This document shows, one piece after another, positions 42,570 to 54,484 of a DNA stretch of 64,000 nt. The stretch's first letter is position 1. Each line of letters opens with the position of its first letter. A program made the position numbers and the translations under genes. The stretch spans positions 14,139,942 through 14,203,941 of the forward strand of contig NW_024736071.1 of NCBI RefSeq assembly GCF_018991925.1, given 5' to 3'. The stretch is from Homarus americanus (Eukaryota; Arthropoda; Malacostraca; Decapoda; Nephropidae). Below the pieces are notes generated by a model. It saw only the letters and a program-made list of their open reading frames with translations. It ran no database searches and was not told where the DNA came from.

Positions 42570-43215
42570 TGTAGGGGTATCGAGAGATTAATGTTGTCTA
42601 GCACTCAGGATGGAAGGAAACTCTAATGTGGTTTTCTTATATAATATAAGTTATATGATAGACAGTCTGGTGCTGGAGGTGCCGTGTGGTGAGGGGCTGC
42701 ACGGTAGAGACGTTCGGTGAGTAGCTTGTTGAAGGAGGTAGATGTGCAGGAGCTTCGTTAGAGAAGATGTTGCCTGTTGCTGGCCTCCTGGTTAAATGAA
42801 TGCTGGACAGCTAGGAGCTTGCTGGGAGGAGGTGTTGCGTGTTCAGGAAGATGGGCCAGAATGAGAGTTGGTTGGTGAGGAAGCTCAGAGAAGGACAGCT
42901 GGTGGGTCGCCATGCTCGCTGGCGGGAGCGAGGACCGCCAGGCAGGCGAGGAAAAGCGAAGGCCGCCAGGCAGCGGCGGAGGAGGAGGTGTTGCTTGTTC
43001 AAGAAGAATGGTCAGAATGAATCTCAATGGAGAGACAGAGCTTATATACACCCGACAGCAGCCGCCAGCCCTCTATGAGTCATGTTGGGAAAACCCGAGA
43101 AGTAGCCGGTGAATAGTTTCGTTCGTTGCTAAGATACAGTAACATCTGGTTGGTTGCTAGGGAAGGCGGCACATTGGAATGCGATACGCAGTTTGTAGGG
43201 GAGACGTCCACTACA
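42570..43215 (-). repeat. 5' LTR of the TRIM-like element, with promoter-like TATA
   Basis: It corresponds base for base to 41348-41985 with a few small indels (for example an extra gag triplet near 42982). In transcription sense it contains TATATAAG (complement of 43041-43049) followed by ctctgtctctccattgagattc, a plausible RNA polymerase II promoter region. The solo LTR at 5469 carries the same box near 5937-5944. Confidence 0.8.
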
Positions 43216-43219
43216 CCAC

Positions 43220-43894
43220 CATAATTCCACCTGCTAGGTTAGTTTGTGTTTATTCTTGAATATTTTACATATCATCAAGTGTTTTATTGTACAGTCATCT
43301 CTTGCCAACTTCAGGGATTATATTTTAGAATTTTTCTGTAGTTGGTAAGGGCAGAGTTTAAAGAGAAACTATGGGTTGGTGGAAATGATCCCCCAAGAGA
43401 TGTACAGTTCCATTCAGAAGTTCAACACTGTGGTGAATGGCGCATCGCCTGTTGCACCCTTTCTGGACGTCACGTAACTATGCTGAACCTCCCACCAACA
43501 CACAGAGTGGAATTCTGTTCAACTACTTTTTATAGTGTTCATTCGAAACCGATTTCCCCATTGTATTCTGATATTGGAATGGATACTCCTATCACTGTGG
43601 TTTTCTTCTTCTCTTAAGTATTATTTTAACGCCTGTTTATCATCCATCAGCACTAACATGGGCCGATATATTAATATTGTTCCCATCTCTTTTTGAGAAG
43701 TTTTCGTTTGAATTAAACTGTTCCATTGTCAGTTGACTTATGTTTGTGGGAGGGTCAGCGTAGTGATCTGATGTCCGGGAAGGGTGCAACAGGTTATGCA
43801 CCGTTACTGTGAGAGTACAGCACTGTACAATGAACTTTTGAATGGAACTGTACCTAAAATTACACTCTTATGTATGTCATTTTTGCCCAATTCT
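43220..43894. other. Unclassified AT-rich spacer
   Basis: tacagtcatctcttgccaac at about 43291 looks like a lone Tigger-type end without a clear partner. No coding sequence is recognised. Confidence 0.35.
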
Positions 43895-45885
43895 TTGACC
43901 ATCATCAACGTTTAATGGCCATTTTTCATGCTTGCACAATTACAGTACTTGACGGCAGCTCTCCATGTTGTATAGTCTCTTGCAGTCTCTCTTGTCAGGT
44001 TCTTAACTCTAATGTCATTTCTTACAACCTTTCCCCATGTCCTTCTTGGCCTGATCCTGGCTCTCTTCCCCTTTACATTTAAGCTAGTACCTCTTGACCA
44101 AATTGATCTCATCCATTCTCTCTGCATGCTCAAACAATCTCAGCTTGCCTTTATGTAGGACTTTACAAATACTGTACTTTCAATACCTAGTTGCCATCTT
44201 AGCCCTGTCATTCAGTCTCACATTACACATCCACCTCACCATTTCAGCTCACTCAAGTCTACCTACGTTATCCTCTTTAACTATTTCACTGCTATACAAC
44301 ATAACACTTCTCACACCAGCCAAATATACTACATTCTTTATTTCACTCAGTTGGAAGGTCCTCTTGCCACCAATGAAAGCAGCAGGTTGCTAAACTTCCT
44401 CCAGCCACTTCTGACTCTTGCAACTGAGCTTGCTTCTGCACCACCTTCACCACTGAGCATGTCACCCAGGTAACAGAACTCATCAACACAGTCCAAGGAC
44501 ATATTTCCATGTTGAGCTTCTCCAGCCTTGCTGTGGGCACATGGTTACTTGCATGTACAGAACACTTTAAAAGTTAGCAACATCCTATAGTCAGCCAACT
44601 TACTCTACTGTACCTCTTGTGTACCCACCTTCCACACTCATTGTCCATTAGTGAATTGCTGCAAACACCTTTCTTACATACAGCACACCACCATTTTCCA
44701 CTTCCACCGATCAACATAAAATGCTTCTCTTACATTCTTCTCCTTCAAGTCCCACACTCTCATGGAAAACACATTTTCTTCCTTCCTCTGCACCTTGTAA
44801 ACACGTCACACACAAGCAATCTGTGGTGGATTTACAGGGGCTCGTTAGATTTTGTGCAGTGTGGCAACTCTGTGTTTGTTTACATTCAACAGAAAGAAAC
44901 TAGGAATAGTAAACATAATATGAAATGAAATTAAAACTAAATTAAAACAAATGTCTTAAAGATAATGATTTGTGGAATGTTAAAATGACAAGCCCCCTGT
45001 AAATGCACTGAAGGGGACTGTACATTCTTCCTCAGCTATAACCTTTACATCCCTAACAAGCTTCCTGTCTGATTTCCGAATGAGAAAGTAATCAATGCGT
45101 GTTTTTGTGCAACCTGACTCATACATACTCCAACTCTCATTAAGTATGTTGCATACAACCTTGTTCATTGCATCCCCAAACTGAAATATTCTTTCTCCTT
45201 CCACATTTCTTGTATCGTAGACTTTTCGACTATGTACAGTAGCTAAAACAACTACCTGTGCAGGTGGAGGTCGATATATTCTGAAATTTTACGTGTGATT
45301 AGTGACATCCCTCATATACCAAAATTTATCGTTCCATGGTCTCATATTGTTTCCCACAAAGTATGCACAGATAGTTGTTTTAGCTACTGTGCACCTTTAT
45401 AACCCTCAGTGTGTACACTGACATGAAACAGTACAGGTACTACATTATCTTTCACCAAACTCTTAACAGTACATGCAAAAACTTATCCCAGAACTCACCC
45501 TCACTTAGCCCAACTTATAGGGTGTATGTAGATATGACAGTCATCAGATCCTTTCCTACTAGCAGCTACAGAACCATGTTTCTTGCATTCACCCATTTCA
45601 CGTCTAGCACTTTTTGGCTACCAAGATCCCCACACCACCTTCTCCAGATTCACTCCCCTTCCAAAACATCATGTAATTTATCATTTTAACCAAAAATCAT
45701 CTTTACTGAGCCACCATTCCACCTCGTTTCTTGCAGGTAGCAGACAACGAGCATTCTTCGGCTAAATCTTACTGCTCTTCCATGCACTGTACCTACATTC
45801 AGACTTACCAGTTCTGAACCCAAATATGTTGGGTTCCTTTCATTTGAACACATGCACTTTCTTGTGGCATTCATTTCTGTGGTGT
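43895..45885 (-). pseudogene. Endonuclease-reverse transcriptase LINE, internally deleted
   Basis: On the - strand the order is: endonuclease start LNVGTVHGRA and QETRWNGGS (about 45845-45700), SGEGGVGILVAKK (about 45630), a later endonuclease block GCTKTRIDYFLIRKSDRKLV (about 45115-45055), then the RT tail with CVDEFCYLGDMLSG, ARVRSGWRKFSNLL (about 44500-44390) and KGKRARIRPRRTWGKVVRND, IRVKNLTRETARDYTTWRAA (about 44065-43965). This is the APE endonuclease plus RT architecture of RTE-like elements in invertebrates. The catalytic RT core between about 44980 and 44540 is absent, and many frameshifts show it is dead. Confidence 0.85.
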
Positions 45886-46769
45886 GGGTGGGTTTTGTGT
45901 TTATCAAGATTGGTAATAAGAGTTGGGTACCACTGCAAACCCGAGTACAGGAATACCTCGCAATTTGCAACCTCGCTAATCTGCAATTGACATTTTAACA
46001 CCCCTGTTCAATATTTGCAAAGCATACCCAACTTATTAGCAAAGAAAATTAATGACTAATATTTTCAAACTACAAGCGCTAGCTGCAGTTCTAATATTCA
46101 GCTGTAAGGCCCGCTTCACACAAGTGTGTTTTTTCCGCATGTGAGGGCGTTTATGGTTTAGAAATTTTAATGAAGTTCAATGGGACCATTCACACAGTGC
46201 ACGCAGGTAAATTTTCATGCGCAGAAGCTCACCCCACACCTGTACTTCCAAACTGCGGCACAAAAAACACGCCAAGATTTTTAAAATTCTTCAAAGGGCA
46301 ATGGTTAATGCTAGTTTAATCACACACACACACACAGTGTTCTTTTGTATTGTTTTTATTGTATTGTTATTTTATTGCATTATATTGAGTGTACCTTTAA
46401 AATGAAAAATATGTTGCTAGTACTGTAAATAAATAATAGGAATGAAGGATGGGTGTATCTGTGTGTGAAAGGAATGTATGTGTGGACTTTGCATGTCTCC
46501 AAGTTAGATTGTCTCTGTAATTAGATTGTCCCCCTACCAGCCAACCTGTGTTGTTATTATTTTTCAACTCCTATTTTTGGATAGATAAACATAACTTTAT
46601 TTTTTTTTTACTGTTACATGCACACACAATCGTTCATACAGAATGTGCAAAAAATAAAAATAAATATTCAATAATAATAAAAAAAAAAACCGACTGTATT
46701 ATCATAAGGTCAAAACGTAAAATAGAATAAAAATTTCTTACCTCCGCAGTAGCTAGTGAGCGATCGTGG

Positions 46770-47145
46770 GAAGGAGGTGGGGGAGTGGGAAGGGGTGCAG
46801 CATTGGGATGGTAGTGGGTGGTGATGGGAGTGTGTTGTGAGGTAGTGGTGGGGGTGGGTGGTGATGGGAGTGTGGTGGTGGTGGTAGTTGGTGTGAGGTA
46901 GTGGCAGTTGGTGGTGATGATTGGTGATGAGTGTGGTGGAGGGTGGTGTGAGGTAGTGGTGGTGACATGAGTGTGGACTGTGGTAATGTGTGGTGTGAGG
47001 TAGTGGTGTTGGAAGGTGTGAGGTAGTAGTGTGACAAGTGTGGTGGTAGGTGGTGTGAGGTAGTGGTGGTGATGGGAGTGTGGTGGTGGGTGATGAGAGA
47101 TAGTGGTGTGGGTAGTGTGAGGTAGTGGTCGTGATGGGAGGTGTG
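46770..47145. repeat. GTGGTG-rich minisatellite
   Basis: Irregular repeats of gtgtgaggtagtggtggtga and tgggagtgtggtggtgg on the + strand. The opposite strand gives Thr/His/Pro-rich ORFs that are not genes. Confidence 0.9.
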
Positions 47146-47515
47146 AGCTGCATTATTGATATTTTTTAACTAGTATTTTGGGGTAGATAATTATATGTAA
47201 TTTTCTTTATTTTTATTTTATTTTATTTTTACTTTCACACATGCACACAAAATCATTCATAAAGAATGTGGAAAAAAAAAGATTATCAGAAAGTCAAAAA
47301 ACATTTCTTACGAGCACATAGGTAGGAGAAGGGAATGGTGTTGAAAATCTCAGCCACTCCAGTCTTCCACGTGTAGTGAAACTATTACCAACTGGCAATG
47401 CAGTATTTTTTCTTTTATTTTAATTATTAGTATAATATTGATCTATTCTCACATTTACTGGTACTACAGTGTACATGCAATCCTGGTCCCTAATAGCCTA
47501 AGATAATGAAGAGTG

Positions 47516-47957
47516 TACAGTAAGTCCTCGTTTAACATTGTTTCGTTATAATGTCACTACTCTGCAGATACCCATGATTCGGACAACATCACGCAGATTC
47601 GGTATCACATCGTCACAGACTACTTTGTACAGCGCATCACCCTTTCTCACCCGGTCAGAGCGGGAGGAGGAGCCACCCTCCTCCTCCTCTCCACTACCCA
47701 CCACACACTCGCTCCACCTCCACCCATCAGTGAGTACAATACAAAATGATTTAGTAAATTTATCATTTTGGATGTATAATATACACTATTTTCTAAAAAA
47801 ATTCCACTGAATTTATGTATATGAAATATATTTTACGGGGCAACGGGAGGCTGGGGAATGTAACTCCTGTATTTTATCTATTTCTTATGGGAAAATCGAT
47901 TCCATTAACGTCGCGGTTTTCAGGAATGGAACCACGACATTAAGCGAGGACTTACTA
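47516..47957. mobile_element. Nested MITE family F
   Basis: Ends are tacagtaagtcctcgtttaa and ttaagcgaggacttacta, with repeats of cattaacg/cgacatta. 442 bp, inserted inside the larger element. Confidence 0.85.
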
Positions 47958-48112
47958 AATAGCAAAAAATATGTAGTGAAAGTTGCCAACTGGGACCACA
48001 TCTCCCCCTTTATACATTAATTCTTATGGGGGAAAATTGCCCTGATATTTGCAAATTCGTTATTCGCAATGATTTTCAGGAATGATCCTTTGTGATAAGG
48101 GGTATTCCTGTA

Positions 48113-49401
48113 CCGACACATTTCAAGCTCGCCAAGGTGCTATTTAGGACAAATTTAAGGATACTGTATTTATATTCATTCTGTCAAGCTATGGAGGCAA
48201 GAACAGTTTTGAGTTTCAAAATAGCTCTGGAGACAATTATATTAAGAACAATGAAGATGTCCTACACAGGCCACTGGCCTCCTTTCCTTGGAATGGCCAC
48301 CTCTAGTTGGGGTGACCATTAGGTAAATTAGTTATGTGAATTATAATGAAAAATTTTTTAAGACAAAACTTTAAGATCTACAAAATGTAAATACATTATG
48401 CATCAAAGCTTTTCAAATAAATCATATATTCATTATAAAAAATGTAAAACACATTCTAAATGAATTAACTTCTTTCAAATTAATAAAACCTTTCAATGTT
48501 CACTTTAAGAATGTAACTTGAAAAATCAGTATCAAAACATACACCATAATCAGGGACAAGAAGAAAATTCAAAAAAGAGATTAACATTAATCATGTTCTC
48601 AAATACAGAATTAAAACCTATATCAATTGCAATACATCTAATATAGCACAAAAATAAGCAATGAAACATTTATTATGTTACATGATAAAATGGGAGCACA
48701 GAACATACTAGACTTCAGGTCACTATATTACACAATGCACTGGGGTGATTTATTATGCAATGCTATAAAGCAATCATTATTGGTATATATGCATGGCTAT
48801 GTAGTGCAACAACCATAATACACTACATACTGAAATTAGAGTGGGGTCATTAGCTAAAGGCAGCCTGGTAGAGGCTGCAAGAAAAGATTAAATAGGTTAC
48901 GAGTAAACACGAGTTTCTTGAGGCTAAGACAGCAAAGTTACAGAAATACTAAGGTATGACATACAATAACATATGGGGCCTAGATTTATAGCAGTTTGAT
49001 TATTTTTTTATCTACATATTTAGTTATACTTTTTTATACAGGATAGTCATGCATTTGTCCAGGATACTGCACTGACCAAACTGCAATTGAATATTTTGTT
49101 AATTCTTTTGCAAAACATGTCAGATCACAACAGTGCAAACATACTCCAGTGAAATATGCTACACACAGCTCAAAGCTCCTATTTTATTATAGATATAAAA
49201 ATTAAACAGCTCACTCACCCCATAAATTGCAATAATCAACTAGGTGACCCAAGTCTGAGCATGGGATGGATGTCACTGTATTTAGAACAGATATCCCTGT
49301 GTGGATAAATAACAATCTGACAGTACAGAAAATTAATAAAATGTTTCATTTTGATACATTTGTGTGAGAGCTATAAATTCACATGAGTAACCCTCAAATT
49401 A
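48113..49401. other. Intergenic AT-rich DNA, candidate 3' region of the 49402-50190 ORF
   Basis: No repeat or coding signature. On the - strand an AATAAAA (complement of tttatt near 49171) could serve as poly(A) signal for the ORF ending at 49402. Confidence 0.35.
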
Positions 49402-50190
49402 TTAAATACATTGAAGTCTCTGCTTTAGAGGTTTCTTCACTTGTGGAAAGGCATAAGTAAACATTTGATCTAGATTGTATTTAGCTGCATATTTCAGAGT
49501 CTTGTTAAAAAGATAATTGTTTTGTTGGCCATATGGACTCTTCATTCCTTTCCTGTTAGGTAAGTTAAATCCAAGATCTTGGTGATGATCTTCTGAATAG
49601 CTTTTTTTGTTGGGTGAAGCTAATGGGCATAAGGGACTGAGATTTGTGTTGCTAACCCTCTCTATACAAGGTTGACCCTCATGATGTGGTGTCAGATTAG
49701 TGGTCCAAACTTTAGCTGGTGTTTTCTCCCGCATCATGGATAGTGATATTTCATTTGACAACTCTAGCCTTTCACTGGCATGTATATTCTCCAGGAGATG
49801 GCTACTGTTAAAATTTTCTGAGACAGTTACTATATCCACTTTATTCTGCCTTGGACTGATCACTTCACTAACACTGCATACATCATTTTGCCGAGGATTG
49901 ATATGTGAACAGTACCTATCATCTTCATGAACAAACTGAGAATTCTTTGGGTTATCAGATATATTTTCACAGACAAGAGAGAGATTCTGAGCTGCAGGAG
50001 CAGAATATATCATAGGGTGATCTTGGGTGGAGGGTTGTTTATTGTGAGAACTCCTTAAGAAGTCTTTCATTGTGCGTTGGTGTCTTTTCTCCCAAGGCAT
50101 CAGCATCAAGGTTGAGCTTGATCTCTTTACTTTAATGCTCTTCCTCATATCCGATGTCCTTAAGGAATGTGAGTGATATCTTCGTTCCAT
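49402..50190 (-). CDS. Hypothetical protein, 262 aa, not recognised
   Basis: An uninterrupted 789-bp - strand frame in AT-rich DNA, far longer than chance frames here outside tandem repeats. An in-frame TAG lies 15 bases upstream of the ATG, so the ATG is the first possible start unless a 5' exon splices in. The protein is hydrophilic. It has a basic N-terminus (MERRYHSHSLRTSDMRKSIK), a Ser/Asn-rich middle with SP and TP sites (SPRQN, KTPAKV), and an apparently ordered C-terminus (NKTLKYAAKYNLDQMFTYAF, then PQVKKPLKQRLQCI). No signal peptide, membrane segment or zinc-binding pattern is visible. It lies 787 bp downstream of DPH4 on the same strand. It could be a separate gene, a terminal exon of one, or an ORF in a long DPH4 3' UTR. 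I cannot name a family. Confidence 0.6.
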   Translation of the reverse strand: MERRYHSHSLRTSDMRKSIKVKRSSSTLMLMPWEKRHQRTMKDFLRSSHNKQPSTQDHPMIYSAPAAQNLSLVCENISDNPKNSQFVHEDDRYCSHINPRQNDVCSVSEVISPRQNKVDIVTVSENFNSSHLLENIHASERLELSNEISLSMMREKTPAKVWTTNLTPHHEGQPCIERVSNTNLSPLCPLASPNKKSYSEDHHQDLGFNLPNRKGMKSPYGQQNNYLFNKTLKYAAKYNLDQMFTYAFPQVKKPLKQRLQCI

Positions 50191-50977
50191 TGTTTTATCA
50201 GTAGTCTAAGATGAATTTTATCTTTCACAGACTAAAGTTATCTACAAGTTGGTTTAGATGCCTTATTTTAAGATTCTTCTATGTTTCCATTTTTATTTCA
50301 AAGTTTTTTCACAATGAACAAATACAATTTAGTACTGTATATGATTTACTATATGACAAAACAAAAGAAGGTGGCCTATTTAAGTCTTGGAGAAAACAAA
50401 ATATCACAGTAAGATGAGAACATCACAAACACTGAGCAGGTGTCTTATACAAACTATTTCTATATTATTTTCACTTCATGCAATCTTCATGTGTAAAAAA
50501 ATTCATGACAATGTTGTTTGGATGATGTGTTAAAATTACATGATAATAACAATGAACAAATCTTTTTACATTCCAATGATCCCCAGATTATAGTAAACTG
50601 ATAAAAATGTAGAGGAAATTGGATGCCAAGTTACATAAAAACTATGAATGAATTTCCTGTGATTCCAGTAGTGGCTATTAAGCAGCTGTCACATATCTTC
50701 ACACTGAGAGTCAACAAGTAAATGCTAAGATATTCTGAAGAAAAAAAATATAACTAATAGCAGATTTTAACCATAAAAAAAAATTTCCAGTTGTGCCAAA
50801 CTCATTTGTCTCAGAAAATAAACATACAAAATCTAAAAACAACTGTTAGGTCTCCAATAACAATCACTCACTCATTTAAATTTCCCTAATAATGCATCTT
50901 TGATTTTAAGTTCATATCAGACAAGAAGCATGGTCAGAAAAGCTTCACAACAAGCATCAAAGTTAAAAATCTTTCTA
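50191..50977 (-). other. Spacer between DPH4 stop and the 262-aa ORF
   Basis: AT-rich and free of recognised repeats. No canonical AATAAA was noticed on the - strand just after the DPH4 stop, so where the DPH4 transcript ends is unclear. Confidence 0.35.
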
Positions 50978-51193
50978 TCAAGTGTTTTCGTCACAGTTGA
51001 GTAAAACCAGGATACTTAAGGAGCAGTTGTCACATGCAACTACAACCTCCTTCTCAGTTGAATTTCTCGCATCCTGGGCGGCCAGCGTATAGTGTCCACC
51101 ACACCGACATGTGTGGAGATAAACGCCTTCTTCTCTGTCTCGTTCCAGATCTTCAAGAAACAACTCCTCACTTACAGGAAACTCTTGATAAAG
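50978..51193 (-). CDS. DNAJC24: DPH4 exon 2 (CSL zinc finger)
   Basis: The acceptor ctctttcaactgttccag leads in phase 0 into LYQEFPVSEELFLEDLERDR, EEGVYLHTCRCGGHYTLAAQ, DARNSTEKEVVVACDNCSLS, ILVLLNCDENT and TGA. CRCGG and CDNCSL are the two knuckles of the CSL finger. Confidence 0.93.
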   Translation of the reverse strand, partial: LYQEFPVSEELFLEDLERDREEGVYLHTCRCGGHYTLAAQDARNSTEKEVVVACDNCSLSILVLLNCDENT

Positions 51194-52626
51194 CTGGAAC
51201 AGTTGAAAGAGCATAACATAATTAAAATATATATAAACCCAAGACCATAACACTGTTCCCCAAGGCTCTATAAAGGCCTTGAGCCATGGCCAACCCTTGA
51301 GAATGGCAAATCAATGAAGCTGCCCTGGGGATCATTGCACCACTCATGACAAATGTTCTTGACAGCATACTTTGTCTTTTTAATGAATTTCTTAGTTTCC
51401 AAGTCCAGTTCCCATTCTCTAACAGAATCTGTACGTCATGTAATTTCAGTGGTTTCATGCAATAATGTCCCATTTGACAAGTTACATGTGTTCTTGAAAA
51501 AGCATTTGTCGGTTAAATTCTCACTATATGGGACCAACTTTCCCATAGGTTCCCAAGCTGAAAGCCAAGATGTGTTCCTGTCCCTTAAAATACTTTAGGT
51601 TTATGTAATGTTTATTCAAGACACCTTCAGGTCAAGAGACCCACTAATCCCCCACCCAAGAAAGGGTGACCAGACATTGCATCAGGTCAGGTCAGGTCAT
51701 GTCAAGTCAATTACATAAAACCCATTAATCCCCCAGAGGCTCCATGGGAGTGGAAAATACCACTCCTTGCTGTAACACACAGCTTCATTCACAATCATAT
51801 CATATAGAATTTTTTTTTTTAATATATTTATTTAACCAAATTTTAGATAAACTATTCTGGATTATTATAGTAAAGAAATGGAGTTTCTAACTTAATTATA
51901 ACTGCATTTACAGACTCATGTACACGTAGTTTAGACTCGAGGAAAACATCCCCAGCACCCAGAAAATGTTCTGGGTGCAAGAGGTCTAGTTTAGACACTC
52001 AGAAACTTTTCCGAGTAACCGGAAAAGATTCCGGGGATAAGGAATTTCTCCAGGTTTGAGAAAGTCGTCTGGTTAGCCGGAAATCTCTCATCCCCAGAAG
52101 TGCTCTGCACCAATTGTTCTGGCTAATTGGGATAGCACTGTGTTTGGTTCAGTTATGGGCTCATTTTTAAGATTATGCATTAGGAGAGACAGCAAAACAA
52201 GTGCCCAGTCTGCATGTTCTTTTTTTTTTGCCTCCTGAACTGTAGATTATTATTATTATTTTTTTTTAATTTTGTTATCAGTACCAAGCATAAGCCATTG
52301 CTGTACAAGTTTTTTATAATGTGATCTTGCATAAATGCATGAATAATATTTGGATTATGCCTCACAAGTCATTTTTGAGCTGTCCTAAGTCACCCCAAGA
52401 CGAAGACAATTTTCACATACTGTACCTCCATTAAAGTTACATTTTCAGGTAAAGTACAGGGGGCCCCCCAAGTTCACAGATTTTTATTTCGCGGTATTCG
52501 CGGATGATACCCTGGATGTACCCAAGAATGTCTGTGGGTAGTTTTAAAGTTGCCGGCATGTTCGCGGCTGGGACAGGGAGCCATTCATTCTAGAGACAGT
52601 AATTTCCTTTAACTGTACTATTGTAA

Positions 52627-52684
<58 letters not shown>

Positions 52685-54484
52685 ACACACAAAAAAACAC
52701 ATGCAAATAAATAATTATTGGAAAATCCTCTCACAAATAATCAGAAACAAATTGATTAAAAGTATGACAGTGTTTTATTACTTTATTATGTTTCTGATTA
52801 TTTGTGAGAGTATTTTCCCATTATTATTTATTTGTATGTGTTTTATGTGTGTGTGTCTACACAGACACACATAATATATATATAATACAGGTAAAAGTAA
52901 TAATTGTCCTAAGGGCAAACACATAAAGGGAATATACATTTCTTTGTACACAAGTAAAATTGTTCGCAAATGTTATTTGCGGATTTGGCGATTCGCGGCC
53001 ATTTTGAGAACCTAACCCCCGCAAATTTGGAGGGTCCCCTGTATATAGGATATACTGTATCGAGTACCCCAGATTGTTTCTAAATTTTCAAGATAGACAA
53101 GTTTCTAATATTTTTCACAAGTTACCGGTATATTACAATACTGTATGTACTCTGGTATGCTCCTGCTAGAGAAAGTTTTGCAACACTATTTGAAATTTCC
53201 GAAAAAAATGGATTTTGATTACAGTACAAGGGATCCTCGTTATAAGTGGTTAATAGGGACCAGAAAAAAAGCCACTGATAATGAAACCACTTATAAAATG
53301 GAATTAATTCCCATAAAAATTAATAGGAATACGGTCTAATCAGGACCATCACATTGTAAGTGACACTCATAAAGTTTAATTTGGTATCTTTTAACGTTAA
53401 TATATATATCTTAGAAACATTGATTAAACATTTGATTACACACCATTTTATGAAATTATTTAACTTTCTAACTTATTAAAGGCACTTAAAGTAGTTTGGA
53501 GTTGGTGCATTGATCGGCTCAAGCGACCTAACCATGCTTTCACACACTCATTTCACTGAAAGTGGTTTATTAAGACATGCTCACCACTTTTCTTAAGAAA
53601 AGTAACTCTCTAATTTCAATTCCATCCCATAGCTACTATGCTTCCTTTTAGCCACTTCACCACTTTGCTTCGGTTTGGAACTGATGGCTACAAAAATAGT
53701 TCACCAATGTCACAAAGACACAACAAGGTTGATAATTATAGTTCTTGGAGCACTTCATAATAATGCCTGTGGACACAGGCAACTAGTGCTGAGCATGCAT
53801 AGTGCGGGTGAGAAGGATGTCTTTTAAGAGAATGGGAGGCAGGTGGGAAATTCAATTGCTCAAACACTTGTGCTCCCAAAGATTGATGGATTTCAGCCTT
53901 AGAGTCCTCTTATCTGCGGGGACTTTTTATGTGTAGGTCCACAATTATTTGACCACTTAAGTGCAAAACCACTTATAATGAAGACGCTTATGATGAGGAC
54001 CCCCTGTACTGACTCCTATTTATTACTTATATTTTAAACTTAATACTCACATACGAAAACTATATTGCTAGTTAGGCAACATTTTGATACCAAGAAAACT
54101 TTGCTTGCTGTAAATGTCTACAAACTATCACCTTTTCAAATTCCCCCCCCCCATATTTTGTTCAAAGCCACCCTGTGCACGAAAATCACCCCATCTTATT
54201 GTACTGTATAAAAATCACTGCAGACCCACAGGGAGCTCTGCTCACTGTGTTCTGGGAAACAATAAAACACTAACCTTTTCACGCTTCAGTTGATCATCAT
54301 ATTCTCTACGTTTCTGTGTGTCTCCAAGAACGTGCCAGGCCTCTGTCACTTTCAAAAATTTCTCCTTGGCACCTTCCACTGCAGACTTATCTGGGTGATA
54401 CTGCCGTGCTAACTCCTGATACTGCCGACGAATTTCAGTTTCACTAGCATCTTGGCTCACACCCAAAACATCATACAAAGTCAT
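50978..54484 (-). CDS. DNAJC24: DPH4 / DNAJC24 (diphthamide biosynthesis J-protein), two exons
   Basis: DPH4 supports the iron-sulfur step of diphthamide synthesis, the modification of a histidine in elongation factor 2. Exon 1 (54484-54275) encodes a J domain starting at the initiator Met; HPD is at residues 30-32. Exon 2 (51193-50978) encodes the CSL (DPH-type) zinc finger, with Cys pairs at about residues 99/101 (CRCGG) and 124/127 (CDNC). Spliced length is 141 aa, near the human 149. J domain followed by CSL finger is diagnostic of DPH4; DPH3 has only the finger. The 3.1-kb intron carries two MITEs and a (GT)n. Upstream, cttccag directly precedes the ATG, so a non-coding first exon is possible. 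Confidence 0.93.
52455..53043. mobile_element. MITE family G in DPH4 intron
   Basis: Ends are tacagggggccccccaagtt and aatttggagggtcccctgta, with gcgga/tccgc words (ttcgcgg, attcgcgg) repeated inside. Contains a (GT)n at 52632-52680 and an inverted cattattatttatttg-type segment. Confidence 0.85.
52632..52680. repeat. (GT)n microsatellite
   Basis: About 24 GT units inside the MITE of the DPH4 intron; a shorter GTGT/CACA patch follows near 52845-52870. Confidence 0.95.
53225..54008. mobile_element. MITE family H (cttataa type) in DPH4 intron
   Basis: Ends are tacaagggatcctcgttata and cttatgatgaggaccccctgta, with ccacttataa/ttataagtgg repeated near both ends. About 784 bp, no transposase seen. 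Confidence 0.83.
54275..54484 (-). CDS. DNAJC24: DPH4 exon 1 (J domain)
   Basis: Seventy codons: MTLYDVLGVSQDASETEIRR, QYQELARQYHPDKSAVEGAK, EKFLKVTEAWHVLGDTQKRR, EYDDQLKREK. It ends in phase 0 at a GTTAGT donor (complement of 54274-54269). All J-domain landmarks are present (YDVLGV, HPDK, AWHVLGD, R.YD). Confidence 0.95.

Larger units (their letters stand above)
41348..43215 (-). mobile_element. Complete non-autonomous LTR retrotransposon (TRIM-like)
   Basis: Two near-identical LTRs (41348-41985 and 42570-43215, TG...CA) flank a 584-bp interior. CCAC lies at 41344-41347 and again at 43216-43219, a 4-bp target duplication. Orientation is - strand: read that way, the interior ends in a polypurine tract, ggaggggagggggagtat (complement of 41986-42003), right before the 3' LTR. 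It starts TGGTGACTCCCGGAG one base after the 5' LTR, as a tRNA primer site would. There is no gag or pol, so it must be moved by another element. The LTRs differ by only a few small changes, suggesting a recent insertion. Predicted + strand proteins are not credible genes. Confidence 0.88.
45946..48112. mobile_element. Tigger-like element, about 2.2 kb, without recognisable transposase
   Basis: The left end tacaggaatacctcgcaatt and the right end ttgtgataaggggtattcctgta are inverted, with tttgcaa/attcgcaa words repeated inside. It holds a minisatellite (46770-47145) and the nested MITE 47516-47957. Confidence 0.75.

Noticed and set aside
41589..43112. Pro- or Arg-rich ORFs in several frames, also at 5657-5999
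   Set aside because: They lie in LTRs of the TRIM-like element and disagree between copies in frame and stops.
46710..47153. 147-aa Thr/His/Pro-rich ORF on the - strand
   Set aside because: It is the translation of the GTGGTG minisatellite.
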